DNA of 64,000 bases from Nitrosomonas ureae (GCF_001455205.1 NZ_CP013341.1:248001-312000); one strand, 5' to 3'; numbered from the stretch's first letter, positions 7,433-17,888 are shown. Made by a program: numbers and translations. Notes: generated by a model not told the origin, from the letters alone.

Positions 7433-8695
7433 TTATAACTTGGTAAAGACTGGAATTACCGCACCAGCAATACTGTTAATATAACGATTGCCGTCATCAT
7501 CCCATGTCATCAGCAAACCACCAAAGCGACTTTCCGGATCACCCAACAGAGCCATCAAACGTTGTACTTCCCACAACGCGTCTTTGGCTTCCATCTTAAC
7601 TTCACGGGTTTCTCCAGGTTCAATCCCTCTGTCGTCATCCATTGTCAAACCAGTAGCTACCAGTTCTTTTGGATAATCAGGATCCAGATGTTTCTGACCC
7701 AATGGATTTACAAAACGAACACCCGCCGTCGTAAACTCTCCGATGTTAACCGCTGAGTCTCCGTTGTTGGTGATTTCCATCGTCACGCGTAATGCACGTC
7801 CAGGAACGTCATAGTTAGCATGCGTTACCTTGATCGCTACCGGATTCGGTGCAATCGGCATTGGTTCTACCTTGGATTCACCCGCTTGGATCGGTATGGT
7901 ATAAGGGTGTACGCTTTCAGTATAACGATAGCCTCCCCATACCAGCGCGCAGGTCAGTATCGCTATCGCCATACCAAATTTCCTGTCTGTCGGTGATGTC
8001 AGTAGTTCGTCACCATACGCCAGCAATACACGACTGCGCGGCAAAAACATCGGTTTCGCTACAAAATAACCAATCCAGAATACCCCTAAGCCTGTCCATA
8101 AAACGTGCCAGAATATACCATTGCTGAAGTTAAACGTCTCCAGATCAATCGTTTTTCCTGTCAATGTGGTTACAGGGTTGGTAAAGTCATCCCAGCTACC
8201 TGAAATGTTCATCCACGCCGCTGGTCCTGCAATAGGGCCCGCATCTTTTACGTTCACCATTGCATGCATGTGATGACGGCCTGGAATACGCGCTTTCAGT
8301 TTAACTTCAAACTCATAGTCACGACCAATGATCAATGGCCCTGATATGAATGTCGGTTCGCCATTCAGCTTGGTGCTCAAACGTACAAACACCGGACTTG
8401 GGCTACCTACGTTAAAGAATGCACGATCAGGCTTACCTACCGCACGTGGCCAATCTTCTGCCAGGTGAAATTTCCCTGTCATGGTTGCAATGTCATTTAC
8501 TTTGGTGACTTTAGGTTGCCATTTCAGGTCATACCATTGAATACTACGCATACGCAGAAACGGTTCTTGTGAACGTTCACCGTGTGCCGCCGCTGTATTA
8601 ACATCTACCGTCAGCGTCAGCGCCAGTGAGGCCGCCCCTATCGCCGCTCCATACAGGCCTAATACGCCCAGTTTAAAAATGCTTTTTATATTCAT
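7433..8695 (-). CDS. amoB: Ammonia monooxygenase subunit B
   Basis: 420 residues, full length. A signal peptide ends AAA, so the mature protein begins at H38 (HGERSQ); this amino-terminal His and the later HHMH pair match the copper site ligands of the AmoB/PmoB family. Two cupredoxin-like periplasmic domains flank two membrane helices (about 195-215 and 240-260). It is the soluble catalytic or copper-loading part of AmoCAB, which converts ammonia to hydroxylamine. Its ATG overlaps the amoA stop as TAATG, so the two are translationally coupled. A strong terminator follows. Confidence 0.98.
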   Translation of the reverse strand: MNIKSIFKLGVLGLYGAAIGAASLALTLTVDVNTAAAHGERSQEPFLRMRSIQWYDLKWQPKVTKVNDIATMTGKFHLAEDWPRAVGKPDRAFFNVGSPSPVFVRLSTKLNGEPTFISGPLIIGRDYEFEVKLKARIPGRHHMHAMVNVKDAGPIAGPAAWMNISGSWDDFTNPVTTLTGKTIDLETFNFSNGIFWHVLWTGLGVFWIGYFVAKPMFLPRSRVLLAYGDELLTSPTDRKFGMAIAILTCALVWGGYRYTESVHPYTIPIQAGESKVEPMPIAPNPVAIKVTHANYDVPGRALRVTMEITNNGDSAVNIGEFTTAGVRFVNPLGQKHLDPDYPKELVATGLTMDDDRGIEPGETREVKMEAKDALWEVQRLMALLGDPESRFGGLLMTWDDDGNRYINSIAGAVIPVFTKL

Positions 8696-9519
8696 TATTT
8701 AATCCCCTGTGCAAAGCCTTTTTCACCAAATGCCGTTACGTCGTGCTTCATCGATATACGTCCTCTTTCTCCTTTAACATAGTAGAAAGCGGTACAGTAT
8801 AGTTTGCCAAAGTACCACCATACGCAGAACATCAGCATAGATACAAAGGCTGAGAAAAACGCAGCAATCACCGTGGTGTGACCACCAAAGGTACGCAGCG
8901 ATCCTTGCTCAATCAGGCGAACATATTCCGGTGTACCTGTACGTACATACAGAAAACCTGTGTAGTCGGCTACTGACAGTAATACACCTTCTACAACCAG
9001 CGGCAAGTGGGTTGGACCAAAAATAGGCCAGTTGCCCGGATAGAAAAATAAACCCCAGAATCCACCGCCTAACAGTGCGGTTACCAGCCAGTTACCCGTC
9101 AATAATAAAATCGTATCCAGCATCAGTGCACCAGGAATCATGGTCGATGGCAGTACAAAATTGATCGGATAATGCGACCACCAGTAAAAACCCCAGTAAC
9201 GGGTCAGCCATTCACCTACTAACAGGCATACAATACAAAGTGTCGCGCCAAATGGCAGGCGATAGTTTACCCACAGGTAATACATCAGCGCCGCACAGTA
9301 CATGACACCTACAATCGGTGTTACTACAGGCCACCATTGACGATCTTTCCAGTCAAGCCAGAAATCCCAGTCCCCTGCCAGTAGCATGAAGTGCATGTGA
9401 TACGTTCCTACCAGAAGAATACAGAGAATTGGAAAATAAACCGCATCTATATATCTGGACATCTTGACCGCTTCCGGCGGCATCTTCGCTGCCGCTATAA
9501 TTTCGTCTGTTCTACTCAC
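8695..9519 (-). CDS. amoA: Ammonia monooxygenase subunit A
   Basis: 274 residues, the classical AmoA, a membrane protein with about six or seven helices. Recognisable stretches include [26 protein letters not shown] and [15 protein letters not shown]. It forms the membrane part of the monooxygenase with AmoC. The start codon is GTG (GTG-AGT-AGA) preceded by GGGAGGG. The gene lies 174 bases after amoC and overlaps amoB by one base. The sequence is clearly bacterial (betaproteobacterial) AmoA rather than PmoA or the archaeal form. Confidence 0.98.
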   Translation of the reverse strand: MSRTDEIIAAAKMPPEAVKMSRYIDAVYFPILCILLVGTYHMHFMLLAGDWDFWLDWKDRQWWPVVTPIVGVMYCAALMYYLWVNYRLPFGATLCIVCLLVGEWLTRYWGFYWWSHYPINFVLPSTMIPGALMLDTILLLTGNWLVTALLGGGFWGLFFYPGNWPIFGPTHLPLVVEGVLLSVADYTGFLYVRTGTPEYVRLIEQGSLRTFGGHTTVIAAFFSAFVSMLMFCVWWYFGKLYCTAFYYVKGERGRISMKHDVTAFGEKGFAQGIK

Positions 9520-9644
9520 TAGACCCTCCCTTCATTTCATGTGATATTAAATATGAAAACATGACGATACGCTTCCCTTACTTCTCTTTATCGTCAGCCT
9601 ATAGGCTTGTTCCCATTAGTACAAAAACTTAGTCGAGATATTCC

Positions 9645-9681
9645 TTACCTCCCTCGTCCTTTTCCTGGCAGAGGAAGGTAA
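9645..9681 (-). promoter_or_regulatory. Stem-loop between amoC and amoA
   Basis: TTACCTCCCTC (9645-9655) and GAGGAAGGTAA (9671-9681) pair over 11 bases with one mismatch, starting 13 bases past the amoC stop. There is no U tract, so it is more likely a processing or 3'-end protecting stem-loop than a full terminator. Separate abundant amoC transcripts are known in Nitrosomonas, and this element could explain them here. Confidence 0.6.
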
Positions 9682-9693
9682 GTTCCATCCAAA

Positions 9694-10503
9694 TTAAGGA
9701 ACGATACGATTGTTCAGAATTTCTCTGCTTGCGTTGTTCCAGGTTACATCGGTCAGGTTAGAGTAACGGGTGATAATCTGTGCCGCTATACCACCTGAGA
9801 ATAATCCCGCCCAGCCCAGAATCACAAAGCCCCAGTGCAACGGCGCGCTAAACAGCTCTTCCATGAACCAGAATGCATGTCCCCATTCGTTCAACCCTAC
9901 GTTCGGCAGAATCATCAATGGGCCTGCAATCGCCATTACCAACGGGAAAGATGTACCGCGGCTATACAATGGCAGACGTGTCATCGCGTACAGGTATGCC
10001 GCTACTCCGCATACAATGTACATCGGGAATGAGCCATAAAACACCACTACGTGACTCGGTGTAAAGCTCGTGTCTCGTATAATCACCTGGTGCCAGCTGG
10101 CGTCTTGTTCGGTAAAAAAGCTGCCGCCCCAGTAAACACCAAACAAATATACACCCAGCCACATCATCCAGTAAAAATAACGTTTGATTTCAAGCTTGGT
10201 GTCCAGATTGTCCAGTTGTTCCTTGGTATCGCGGGTCTTCAGTATCCAGCCCCAGGTTACCAACGCAAACAATGGCATCAGTGTCATGTGGACGCGCCAC
10301 AGTCCCATCCATACCTTGTCAAATTCCGGCTCCATCGAGTCCATGCCATGTGAATACGCAAATGTCCTTTGGTACCAGATCCAAAATATCGCTACCAAAA
10401 GCATCGTTAACATGCCTATCTTGTAATATTTCGAGTCGTACCACAGCGACATGTCATAGTTGGCGCTCGCAGCGCCGCTAGTTGTGCCATAGGTTGTTGC
10501 CAT
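9694..10503 (-). CDS. amoC: Ammonia monooxygenase subunit C
   Basis: 269 residues, full length, first gene of the cluster. It has about six membrane helices. Family stretches include [22 protein letters not shown], a D-x3-H type metal region around [17 protein letters not shown], and [12 protein letters not shown], where Asp, His and Glu residues provide the copper ligands of the AmoC/PmoC active site. The ATG is preceded by TTAGGAGG. Extra stand-alone amoC copies are common in these organisms; this one is in the operon. Confidence 0.98.
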   Translation of the reverse strand: MATTYGTTSGAASANYDMSLWYDSKYYKIGMLTMLLVAIFWIWYQRTFAYSHGMDSMEPEFDKVWMGLWRVHMTLMPLFALVTWGWILKTRDTKEQLDNLDTKLEIKRYFYWMMWLGVYLFGVYWGGSFFTEQDASWHQVIIRDTSFTPSHVVVFYGSFPMYIVCGVAAYLYAMTRLPLYSRGTSFPLVMAIAGPLMILPNVGLNEWGHAFWFMEELFSAPLHWGFVILGWAGLFSGGIAAQIITRYSNLTDVTWNNASREILNNRIVP

Positions 10504-10854
10504 GTTTCTACCTCCTAACTGTTAATCAAAACTACTTCTCGTTCTTCTCTAATACTACTACTCTTATACTTCTTACTTACTTAATACTAATTAATTAGTA
10601 CTCCTAAATTCGGTAGCCAAAACCTTCATATAACTTATAGTATTCTACCCCGCTTTTAGCTACACCTCTCAGGCTAGTCGACCTTGGGGTTCAAAGTCAA
10701 GTCATTTGTCATAAAATTACCTTCCAAAACTCAAAGCCTCTCCCCCTCCTTTCGCCCCTTTCCCCTTTACTCACAATAACTAAAGGGATAAGCATCATCA
10801 CTCCAATATCAGCAGAAATATTTTTGTCCATGGATATCGAAATCATTGATGAAT
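10504..10854 (-). promoter_or_regulatory. Long amoC leader and promoter region
   Basis: About 350 gene-free bases upstream of amoC. Seen here: a strong AGGAGG ribosome site, a purine-rich leader, a perfect 16-base palindrome TACTAATTAATTAGTA (10585-10600), and on the minus strand TTGACT (about 10700), which could be a -35 box. I cannot assign a convincing -10 partner. The palindrome could be an operator or an mRNA hairpin. Regulation of amo from this region is inferred from position. Confidence 0.5.
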
Positions 10855-11070
10855 TTATCTCATGACACTAACGAATAAGATATTTACTAGAAACATAATT
10901 ATTCCGAGTATTAACCAATTTTTTCCTGCTGTTTTCAGATCCGGATGATCCCTTCTATAATAGGTATATCCCATCGCTATCCCCACAATGGGAAAAATTA
11001 TAGTACCCACAATAATTGCAATATTCAATCCAGTCGAAACTGCAGGCTTTTCATTAGCTATTTTTCTCAT
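10855..11070 (-). CDS. Small two-helix membrane protein
   Basis: 71 residues with two hydrophobic segments (about 13-33 and 50-68) separated by a polar TYYRRDHPDLKTAGKNW loop. The composition and the GIAMGY/GKNWL motifs are typical of small conserved inner-membrane proteins of unknown function. It lies upstream of amoC in the same direction, separated by the long leader, and downstream of nhaC. No function can be assigned. Confidence 0.6.
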   Translation of the reverse strand: MRKIANEKPAVSTGLNIAIIVGTIIFPIVGIAMGYTYYRRDHPDLKTAGKNWLILGIIMFLVNILFVSVMR

Positions 11071-11185
11071 TTGTTTTTATGGCATTCAGCAGAAATAAAG
11101 AATCAGCAAATTAGAGAATTTGAACTTATTCTCAGAGTAAACATACCGTTAATGTCGCACAAGATAGGCACTATTCATATTAATA

Positions 11186-12607
11186 CTACCGCATTTTCTG
11201 TAGCAGTCCAATCCCCAAGATCGCCATAACAATGGAAACCAGAGGGTTCAGCAAATTTAACAAAGCATACCCCGCGTAATCCAAAGTCGGAACTCCCAAT
11301 GTGGCAGCATAAAAAGTACCTGCCGTAGTCCAAGGGATTAATCCGGTCGTCAAAGTAGAACCTTCTTCCACCGAACGAGATAATATGGCCGGATCTAATT
11401 CTTTCTCCTGATATGCCCCTTTAAATAGCTGACAATTAAGAATTATCGATATATATGCTTCACCCATCGCTATATTACCGAGAAATCCCGCTGCGATTGT
11501 GGTGAAAATTAATGTACTAATACGCTGAATACGCGAAATGATTTGCAGCAATAACACTCGCAGAAAACCAGCATGATGCATGATGCCACCCAGCGCAAGT
11601 GCCAGAATGGACAATAATAACGTCCAAGCCATACTGTATATACCACCGCGCCCAAGCAAAGTATCGATGCTTTCAATACCGGTGGTTTCCGGCAAATTTA
11701 TCCATAGCGCATTGATCACATCGACGCCATCCCGGCCCTGATACACCACAGCGATCAACATCGCCAGTAGAATACTGCACGACATACTAACTTCTGCAGC
11801 ATAACGCTGAATACTCAATCCAAGCATCAGCAACAAAGGCAATAATGTCACCCACAAATCCAACTGATAAGCGTCTGCCAAGGCGTCACGAATTTCATTA
11901 ATATAGTTTTCGGGCAATGCATTTCTGTCATATTGCATTCCCCATATAGTAAAAATGATCAAAACGATGATAAACGTTGGCATAGAGGTATAAAGCATCG
12001 AACCGATATGGCGATAAAGACTGGTGCCCGCACTCATGGCAGCAAGATTAGTGGTATCGGAAATGGGTGACAATTTATCACCAAAGGTCGCGCCAGAAAC
12101 GATTGCCCCCGCCACCAAGGGCAATGGGATACTCATTGCATCGCCGATACCAATCAGTACTATGCCAACGGTCCCGACAGTCCCCCATGAGGTGCCGGTA
12201 GCAATCGACATTAAGCCACATAAAACAAACCCTACTACCAGGAATATGCTGGGATTGAGCCAATCCAGTCCGTAATATAACAAACTGGCAATGGTGCCGC
12301 TTTGCATAAAACTGGCAATCACCATGCCGATCAACAGAAAAATATAAATTGCCGGTAACGCTTTGGTAATGCCCGCATCCATCATACGACGGATAGCGAC
12401 AAACGAATAGCCCAGTCCGCGTGTTTGTATGCTGACCCAGATTAATGCCAGAAAAATGAGCGTGTGCAAACTGGCTTGCCAAACAAACAACCCCAGTGAA
12501 ATCAGCAGCAATACACCAGAAAAGCAAAATACTGCATGGAAAAATGACGGCAACCGACAGGCAATTGATAACTCATCTATCGACACATCTTGTTCAGTCA
12601 TCGGCAA
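11186..12607 (-). CDS. nhaC: NhaC-family Na+/H+ antiporter
   Basis: 473 residues with about 11-12 membrane helices. The NhaC signature region is clear: GAIVSGATFGDKLSPISDTTNLA, with the acidic and polar residues that line the ion path, and a matching second half (EEGSTLTTGLIPWTTAGTF). It exchanges sodium for protons at the inner membrane, useful where ammonia oxidation acidifies the surroundings. It starts 3 bases after the stop of the upstream cytosolic msrB and is probably co-transcribed with it. Confidence 0.88.
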   Translation of the reverse strand: MPMTEQDVSIDELSIACRLPSFFHAVFCFSGVLLLISLGLFVWQASLHTLIFLALIWVSIQTRGLGYSFVAIRRMMDAGITKALPAIYIFLLIGMVIASFMQSGTIASLLYYGLDWLNPSIFLVVGFVLCGLMSIATGTSWGTVGTVGIVLIGIGDAMSIPLPLVAGAIVSGATFGDKLSPISDTTNLAAMSAGTSLYRHIGSMLYTSMPTFIIVLIIFTIWGMQYDRNALPENYINEIRDALADAYQLDLWVTLLPLLLMLGLSIQRYAAEVSMSCSILLAMLIAVVYQGRDGVDVINALWINLPETTGIESIDTLLGRGGIYSMAWTLLLSILALALGGIMHHAGFLRVLLLQIISRIQRISTLIFTTIAAGFLGNIAMGEAYISIILNCQLFKGAYQEKELDPAILSRSVEEGSTLTTGLIPWTTAGTFYAATLGVPTLDYAGYALLNLLNPLVSIVMAILGIGLLQKMR

Positions 12608-12609
12608 CT

Positions 12610-13077
12610 CTATTTCGATGTTTCATTTTCGAACAATGCCACCCAGTCACCATACCCCTTCGCTTGCAAGTCTTCCTTTTTAATGAATTTAAGCGCTGCG
12701 GAATTAATACAATATCGTCGGCCAGTAGGCGCTGGACCATCCTCAAAAACATGACCCAAATGACTATCTGCATATCGGGAACGAACTTCGGTGCGTGGCG
12801 TCCAGAGCTCATAATCGGTTTTGAATTGGATATACTGTTCACTTATCGGTTGATAAAAACTCGGCCAACCAGTGCCTGAGTCAAATTTATGAATCGACGC
12901 AAACAACGGTTCACCCGATACAATATCCACATAGATACCTTCGGTCATGTGATTCCAGAATTCATTCTGAAATGGCGGCTCGGTATCAGCGTATTGCGTA
13001 ACTTGATATTGAAGTGCCGTTAAGTCATCCTTCAGTAATTCGGGATCTTTTTTAAAATTTTCATACGGATTAGCCAT
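12610..13077 (-). CDS. msrB: Peptide-methionine (R)-S-oxide reductase, cytosolic
   Basis: 155 residues from the preferred ATG at 13077 (MANPYENF); an upstream start eight codons earlier is possible. SeIR/MsrB motifs are complete: [23 protein letters not shown], and [11 protein letters not shown] with the catalytic Cys. The two CxxC zinc-binding pairs found in many MsrB proteins are absent (the first is replaced by SGEPLFAS). No export signal. It is divergent from the RNA methyltransferase and immediately upstream of nhaC. It is the first of three methionine sulfoxide reductases within 8 kb. Confidence 0.92.
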   Translation of the reverse strand: MANPYENFKKDPELLKDDLTALQYQVTQYADTEPPFQNEFWNHMTEGIYVDIVSGEPLFASIHKFDSGTGWPSFYQPISEQYIQFKTDYELWTPRTEVRSRYADSHLGHVFEDGPAPTGRRYCINSAALKFIKKEDLQAKGYGDWVALFENETSK

Positions 13078-13104
13078 TGTGGTTTTCCCTTTTCTGCTCA
13101 CTTA

Positions 13105-14277
13105 TTGATGATGAAATTTATCGGCACAGTTACCCACTTATCGCAAAAAGGCCTCGGTGTTGTCAAAAATGCCCAGAATAACATGTCCTACTTTGTTTAT
13201 GGCACCTGGCCGGGCGATAACGGCGAATTTGCAATCATCGACAAACCTCTCGGTAATAAGAAATTCGCCTACGCCAAACTGCTACATTTATTGAAACCCT
13301 CAATACATAGACAAATTCCCATTTGCCCGCACCTGAGTCAGGAAGAAAATGCCTGCACCGGTTGTCCTTGGATGATTGCCGATTATACAAGCCAACTTGA
13401 GCAAAAAAGAAATCGCTTTATTTATGCGATGAAAAGAGTCGGATTTGATACTACGCAGCTTACTATCAATCCTGTTCACCCTGCGCCACAATCTTATGGT
13501 TATCGCAATCGCTGTCAATTAAAAACCGATGGCGTGCAACTGGGCTTTGTATCTGAAAACTCATATCAAATTGTACCGCTCAAAGATTGCATCGTACTCA
13601 ATGATGCCTGCAGAAACTTATTAAAAACAGCCATTCAGCAATTACCCAATGCGAACTGGCAAATTGATAATGGTCAGAATTGGAATTTCATCGAACTGGA
13701 TGATGATATGCAGGCTAATGAAATTCTCATTAATCAGAAACGCCCTTTCAAACAAGGTAATGCCGCGCAGAATGCATGGATGCAATCCTGGTTAAAAGAA
13801 AAACTGGCCAGCAACTCCTGTTCTGACAAAGTGGTAGAATTATTCTGTGGCTCAGGTAATCTCACTCAAATCATAGCCGAATCAAATTGCACCTCGATAA
13901 TTGCATTGGAATCTGACGATAGTGCAATTCAACAACTTAAAACAAGAAATTTCGATAAAGTCATACCTCAAAAATACGATCTGTTTGATCCATTAGTCTG
14001 GAAGAAGCTGCAGCAGAAAATCAATGATGCAAAAATACTGGTACTCGATCCACCACGCGCGGGATTAAAAAAACACAACGGATTCTTTAATGGATTCAGA
14101 ACCCTAAGTACGATTATCTATTTCTCGTGCAACCCAGAAACTTTTGCGCGCGATGCTTGGTTTTTTTATCAGAACGGATTTTTGATTACTGAAATTCAAT
14201 TGATTGATTTGTTTCCCCACACCCATCACGTTGAAGTATTGGCTGTATTTAATCGTCCTGAACGATCCAATATTTGA
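13105..14277 (+). CDS. TrmA/RumA-type RNA (uracil-5-)methyltransferase
   Basis: 390 residues. An N-terminal TRAM-like segment (1-60) is followed by a CPHLSQEENACTGCPW iron-sulfur cysteine motif, a SAM-binding motif VELFCGSGNLT, the DPPRAG motif and the catalytic cysteine in SCNPETFARD. This is the family that makes m5U in tRNA or 23S rRNA. The cluster cysteines favour the RumA (RlmC/RlmD) side over TrmA, but the exact target cannot be told by eye. The start could be the second or third Met. It is divergent from msrB with a short shared promoter region. Confidence 0.85.
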   Translation: MMMKFIGTVTHLSQKGLGVVKNAQNNMSYFVYGTWPGDNGEFAIIDKPLGNKKFAYAKLLHLLKPSIHRQIPICPHLSQEENACTGCPWMIADYTSQLEQKRNRFIYAMKRVGFDTTQLTINPVHPAPQSYGYRNRCQLKTDGVQLGFVSENSYQIVPLKDCIVLNDACRNLLKTAIQQLPNANWQIDNGQNWNFIELDDDMQANEILINQKRPFKQGNAAQNAWMQSWLKEKLASNSCSDKVVELFCGSGNLTQIIAESNCTSIIALESDDSAIQQLKTRNFDKVIPQKYDLFDPLVWKKLQQKINDAKILVLDPPRAGLKKHNGFFNGFRTLSTIIYFSCNPETFARDAWFFYQNGFLITEIQLIDLFPHTHHVEVLAVFNRPERSNI

Positions 14278-14419
14278 GTTCCGTTGATGCTTCGCAAAAC
14301 TTGTCACAGCTTATCCCAGTGAAGTTCGATAATCAGAATCAATCGCCGATATCACCCTCCAAACATCACAGTTTTAAAGCAACTCGGAATCATAACAACT
14401 TCAAATCATCCGGAGAACA

Positions 14420-15979
14420 TTAAATATACGCAAGACCTGTTTGCATGAGTTCAGTTAAATGAATGTTTTGTTCATTTACTTCGCTGTCTGCGGCCAATAT
14501 GGCTAAAGAACCGACTGATATCTCGCCATTATCGAGCATATTGATGTAGGGCGACTTATCGCTTTGCGTTGGAATGGTTCCGAAAAGATTTAACCATAAC
14601 AAAGTTACAATTTCATCGTGATGAGTAAGGTTTGTAGCATTGATAGCAAATGCGCCCAACTGTTCGTAGCTCAAACCTTCATCAGCTTTGGTCAGGCCGA
14701 TACTGGCGTATTCCTGATTCGCAACGCTTGAAGCGCCAAATACTGCACCAAGCAGCTTTGCAACCTCCCCTGCATGACCATCCAGATCAAGTGCCAGTCC
14801 AGTGTCGTCAAATTCTACGCGCTCAATATTCAATAATATGTCTTGATTAGCGGGATTGGTATTAGCTGCGATAAAGTAATGGCCGGAGGATTTACCGAAC
14901 GTAAATTGATGACGCGGGAATCCGATCACCACAGTATCTGTCCCCCCTTCTCCATCCAGGCTATTGCTGGCACTGTTACCTATGAATATATCATTGCCTT
15001 GACCACCAATAGCATTCTCAATCGTCACATTATCAGCAATCCATATATTATGAATTGGTGAACCGATATTTACGCCATTGGATTGCACATATACCGACTG
15101 GCCTATCCGTGATGCACTAGCCGGATTCAAATCGATCAAACTCGGGATTGCACCTGCATACCGAATGGTATCGGAGGAACCGCCTGCATCCCAGATGGTT
15201 TCGTGATAGGTGCTTGAATCATCGAAAGTGTAAGTATCATTGGTGGTATGATAAAAATTATTAGAACCGTACAGAAATTGTATGGCAGAAATATCAAGCA
15301 CCATCGGCGTAGTGGGATGAAAGGAAAATTCTGTACCTTCATCACCCTCCAAGTTTGAGTAGGTATAGCTCATGATGGTATGCCGGGTGTTATCCAGATC
15401 TCTCGGCAATGCGACTTTTGATGGGTCGTTGGGATCCGCAAATGGATGCTCGAGACCCAATGCATGGCCAAGCTCATGTAAGATAGTTTCAAAAGAAATA
15501 CTACCTGGATTCCAATCCTGAAAACGAAGAAGGCCTTTCGTGTTAATCCAAATATCACCTGCCAGAGTGCTGGGACTCGGAAGATAAGTCCAAGCAAGGA
15601 TTGATTCTTCTGGATCTTCCGTATAGGCTGCACGTATATCCCCCACTTCACTGGCTGTTTCCGCCACCTGCACGAAATTCAAATTAGCAACATTGGCCCA
15701 TTGCTGTAACGCGCTCACAAAATTGGTTTGATCTGCTGCGGTAAGCGGGACAAAAGCACTATTCCATGGCTCACCATCACCAAATTGAAAACCATATCCT
15801 CCCGAAAGCGACGACCAAAATAATGGATTATTACTAATTGGAAAACTATATGAAATCGTTGTACTGGCCCAACGAGAAATACTCAATAGTGAGTCAATCG
15901 TATCATTGGCTGAATCAACGTGAGTAATCTCACTGGAAGTAAAAGGCGATGGCATTAATGAACTCGAATAATGAATCAA
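14420..15979 (-). CDS. M10-type zinc metalloprotease with RTX-like region and DUF4214-like tail
   Basis: 519 residues. The metzincin zinc site HELGHALGLEHPF and a Met-turn IMSYTYSN are present. Next comes a serralysin-type linker (TPMVLDISAIQFLYG) and a short RTX-like stretch (IGGQGNDIFIGNSASNSLDGEGG). The C-terminal 120 residues look like the DUF4214 region often found in surface proteins. There is no N-terminal signal peptide, which fits export by a type I system through the C-terminus. No transporter genes are nearby. It is paralogous to the next gene upstream; the C-termini end alike (TGLAYI and TGLEFV). Confidence 0.85.
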   Translation of the reverse strand: MIHYSSSLMPSPFTSSEITHVDSANDTIDSLLSISRWASTTISYSFPISNNPLFWSSLSGGYGFQFGDGEPWNSAFVPLTAADQTNFVSALQQWANVANLNFVQVAETASEVGDIRAAYTEDPEESILAWTYLPSPSTLAGDIWINTKGLLRFQDWNPGSISFETILHELGHALGLEHPFADPNDPSKVALPRDLDNTRHTIMSYTYSNLEGDEGTEFSFHPTTPMVLDISAIQFLYGSNNFYHTTNDTYTFDDSSTYHETIWDAGGSSDTIRYAGAIPSLIDLNPASASRIGQSVYVQSNGVNIGSPIHNIWIADNVTIENAIGGQGNDIFIGNSASNSLDGEGGTDTVVIGFPRHQFTFGKSSGHYFIAANTNPANQDILLNIERVEFDDTGLALDLDGHAGEVAKLLGAVFGASSVANQEYASIGLTKADEGLSYEQLGAFAINATNLTHHDEIVTLLWLNLFGTIPTQSDKSPYINMLDNGEISVGSLAILAADSEVNEQNIHLTELMQTGLAYI

Positions 15980-16121
15980 ATATCAGGGAAAGAAGCTATC
16001 CAATGCAGGATCTGGATTTAATCTATAAATAATGATGTAAATTCCATCTAATGCTCCACCCGTTCAACAAAAATAATAAGCAAGTCATATTTCTCTATTA
16101 ATCATATTGTTATCATACACA

Positions 16122-17888
16122 TCATACAAATTCCAGACCTGTCGCCGCTAACCCGATGAGATCGATATTGTCGGCGTTGATTGCCGAATCGGCCGCCAGC
16201 ATACCCAAACTGGATTCCGTGTAAATGCCCTGCTGGAGTAGCTCAACATAATAATTCAAGTCGCTGAGCGACGGTGCAGTGCCTACGACATTGGTATACA
16301 GCAAGTCAACGATATTATTATTGTTTGCATTCGTTCCTAGTTTGATACTTAAAGCTAATTCCATCAAACTACCATAGCTCCACCCACCATCCAACAATTC
16401 CAGCCCGATTCCCACATATTCTTTATTTGCAACCGAATCTGCACCAAATACAGCGCCAAGCGTTTTGGCAGTGATGCCGACATTGCCATCGACATCCAAT
16501 GCAAGATTTACATCACTAAAGCTGATCCGTTCAATCTCTTTCAGCGTGTCAGTTCCTTCTATGCTAGTGTTATCGTGAACGCTAACGCCGCTACTGGTGT
16601 TGCGGGTAAGGGTAAAAGCATCGTGGCTACCGGCATAGATAGCTACATCAATGCCTTCTTGCCCATTGAGATTATCATCTCCACCGCTACCGTTTAAGCT
16701 ATCGTTGCCTCCTCCACCCGTGAGAATGTCATCGCCATCTTCACCATCAATCCTATTACCGAGTGAATTGCCAATAATCCAGTCGGCCGTTGCTGAACCG
16801 GAAGCTTTCTCGTATTCTCCATAGAACCAGCGCAAATTAGCAGGATCCTTACCCAAGGAAATGGTATTTTGCACATCAAAGATGCTCATGGATACGCCGA
16901 CTAAATGGGCAGCGCTCGTGATGTTAACTCCCATATTCAGATAAGCACCACCGGCATACTCTGATAGATTGATCGTATCTATACCGCCGGTATCGAAATA
17001 GGTTCGATATCCTGCCACACCCGCCGTGATCGTGTCATTGCTTAATCCGCTCGTTCCAGTTCCTTCACCGTAAGCCTGTTGCAGTGCAATCACATCCAGA
17101 ATCATCGGAGTATAGGCCTGAAAAATATCGCTTGAGCCAGGCAGCAAGGAATGCTGATTATCATACGACATAATCGTAAAATATTCCTTGTACATGTCTT
17201 CCGCACCGTTGATGCGAAAGCCAAGCTGAGCAAATCCAAGATCTTTGGTAGCAACGTAATCCGTGGTAATGGTAGGCTTACCGGTGCTGATGTTATATGC
17301 GCTATGAGGATGAGAAAGGCCTAGCGAGTGCCCCAATTCATGTACCAGAGTTTGCCGGGCTCGTGTATTTAAATCAAGTGTTAAATCGCCGTTGAATTTT
17401 GGTGCATAAGCGTTAAGAAAAATATCATTTGCCCCTCCTGTATAGTTAAACAGAAAATTATCGGAATTCCCTCCGGAAATTCCGGCAAAATTCACGTCTG
17501 AACGATAAATCCAGCTAATGTTGATATCGGAAACACCAGCCCTTCCAACATCTTCAGGATTTGGCGTAACATCAATGCTGCTGGTAAAACTGTCATAGTC
17601 CCCTAACCACTGAAAAGTAATATTTGCAAATTGCGAGTAGGTCTGCAGAATAGCTTGAATATTACTCTCCATGCGCGTGGTCCATGTAACTTCGCTTGTG
17701 CCACTCGTATAAAGTATTGGATTGAAACTGGAATAATTTAGATTCAGATAATCATCATGGCTAAAGTCATCCGAAACGGAAACGCGGATGGTGCTGCCGA
17801 ATTTGTAATTGGGTAAGCCGAATGCATCAAAGTTGAACATGGCTTTAGTAATAGCTGTATCCGGTGTATAAGCAATATTGATAGCCAT
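16122..17888 (-). CDS. M10-type zinc metalloprotease with RTX repeats, paralogue of the neighbour
   Basis: 588 residues. Zinc site HELGHSLGLSHPH, Met-turn IMSYDNQH and the serralysin-like YTPMILDVIALQQAYG follow in order. Several nonapeptide RTX repeats (GEDGDDILTGGGGNDSLNG and following) would bind calcium after secretion. The tail matches the neighbouring protease over about 120 residues (AVFGADSVANKEY versus AVFGASSVANQEY). No signal peptide. It has CTCCTTT (reads as AAAGGAG) before its ATG. The two genes probably arose by tandem duplication and are likely secreted together. Confidence 0.88.
   Translation of the reverse strand: MAINIAYTPDTAITKAMFNFDAFGLPNYKFGSTIRVSVSDDFSHDDYLNLNYSSFNPILYTSGTSEVTWTTRMESNIQAILQTYSQFANITFQWLGDYDSFTSSIDVTPNPEDVGRAGVSDINISWIYRSDVNFAGISGGNSDNFLFNYTGGANDIFLNAYAPKFNGDLTLDLNTRARQTLVHELGHSLGLSHPHSAYNISTGKPTITTDYVATKDLGFAQLGFRINGAEDMYKEYFTIMSYDNQHSLLPGSSDIFQAYTPMILDVIALQQAYGEGTGTSGLSNDTITAGVAGYRTYFDTGGIDTINLSEYAGGAYLNMGVNITSAAHLVGVSMSIFDVQNTISLGKDPANLRWFYGEYEKASGSATADWIIGNSLGNRIDGEDGDDILTGGGGNDSLNGSGGDDNLNGQEGIDVAIYAGSHDAFTLTRNTSSGVSVHDNTSIEGTDTLKEIERISFSDVNLALDVDGNVGITAKTLGAVFGADSVANKEYVGIGLELLDGGWSYGSLMELALSIKLGTNANNNNIVDLLYTNVVGTAPSLSDLNYYVELLQQGIYTESSLGMLAADSAINADNIDLIGLAATGLEFV

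Noticed and set aside
14420..17888. Repeats in the RTX genes as a tandem-repeat or CRISPR array
   Set aside because: The repeats are short coding nonapeptide repeats in frame, without spacers or cas genes.
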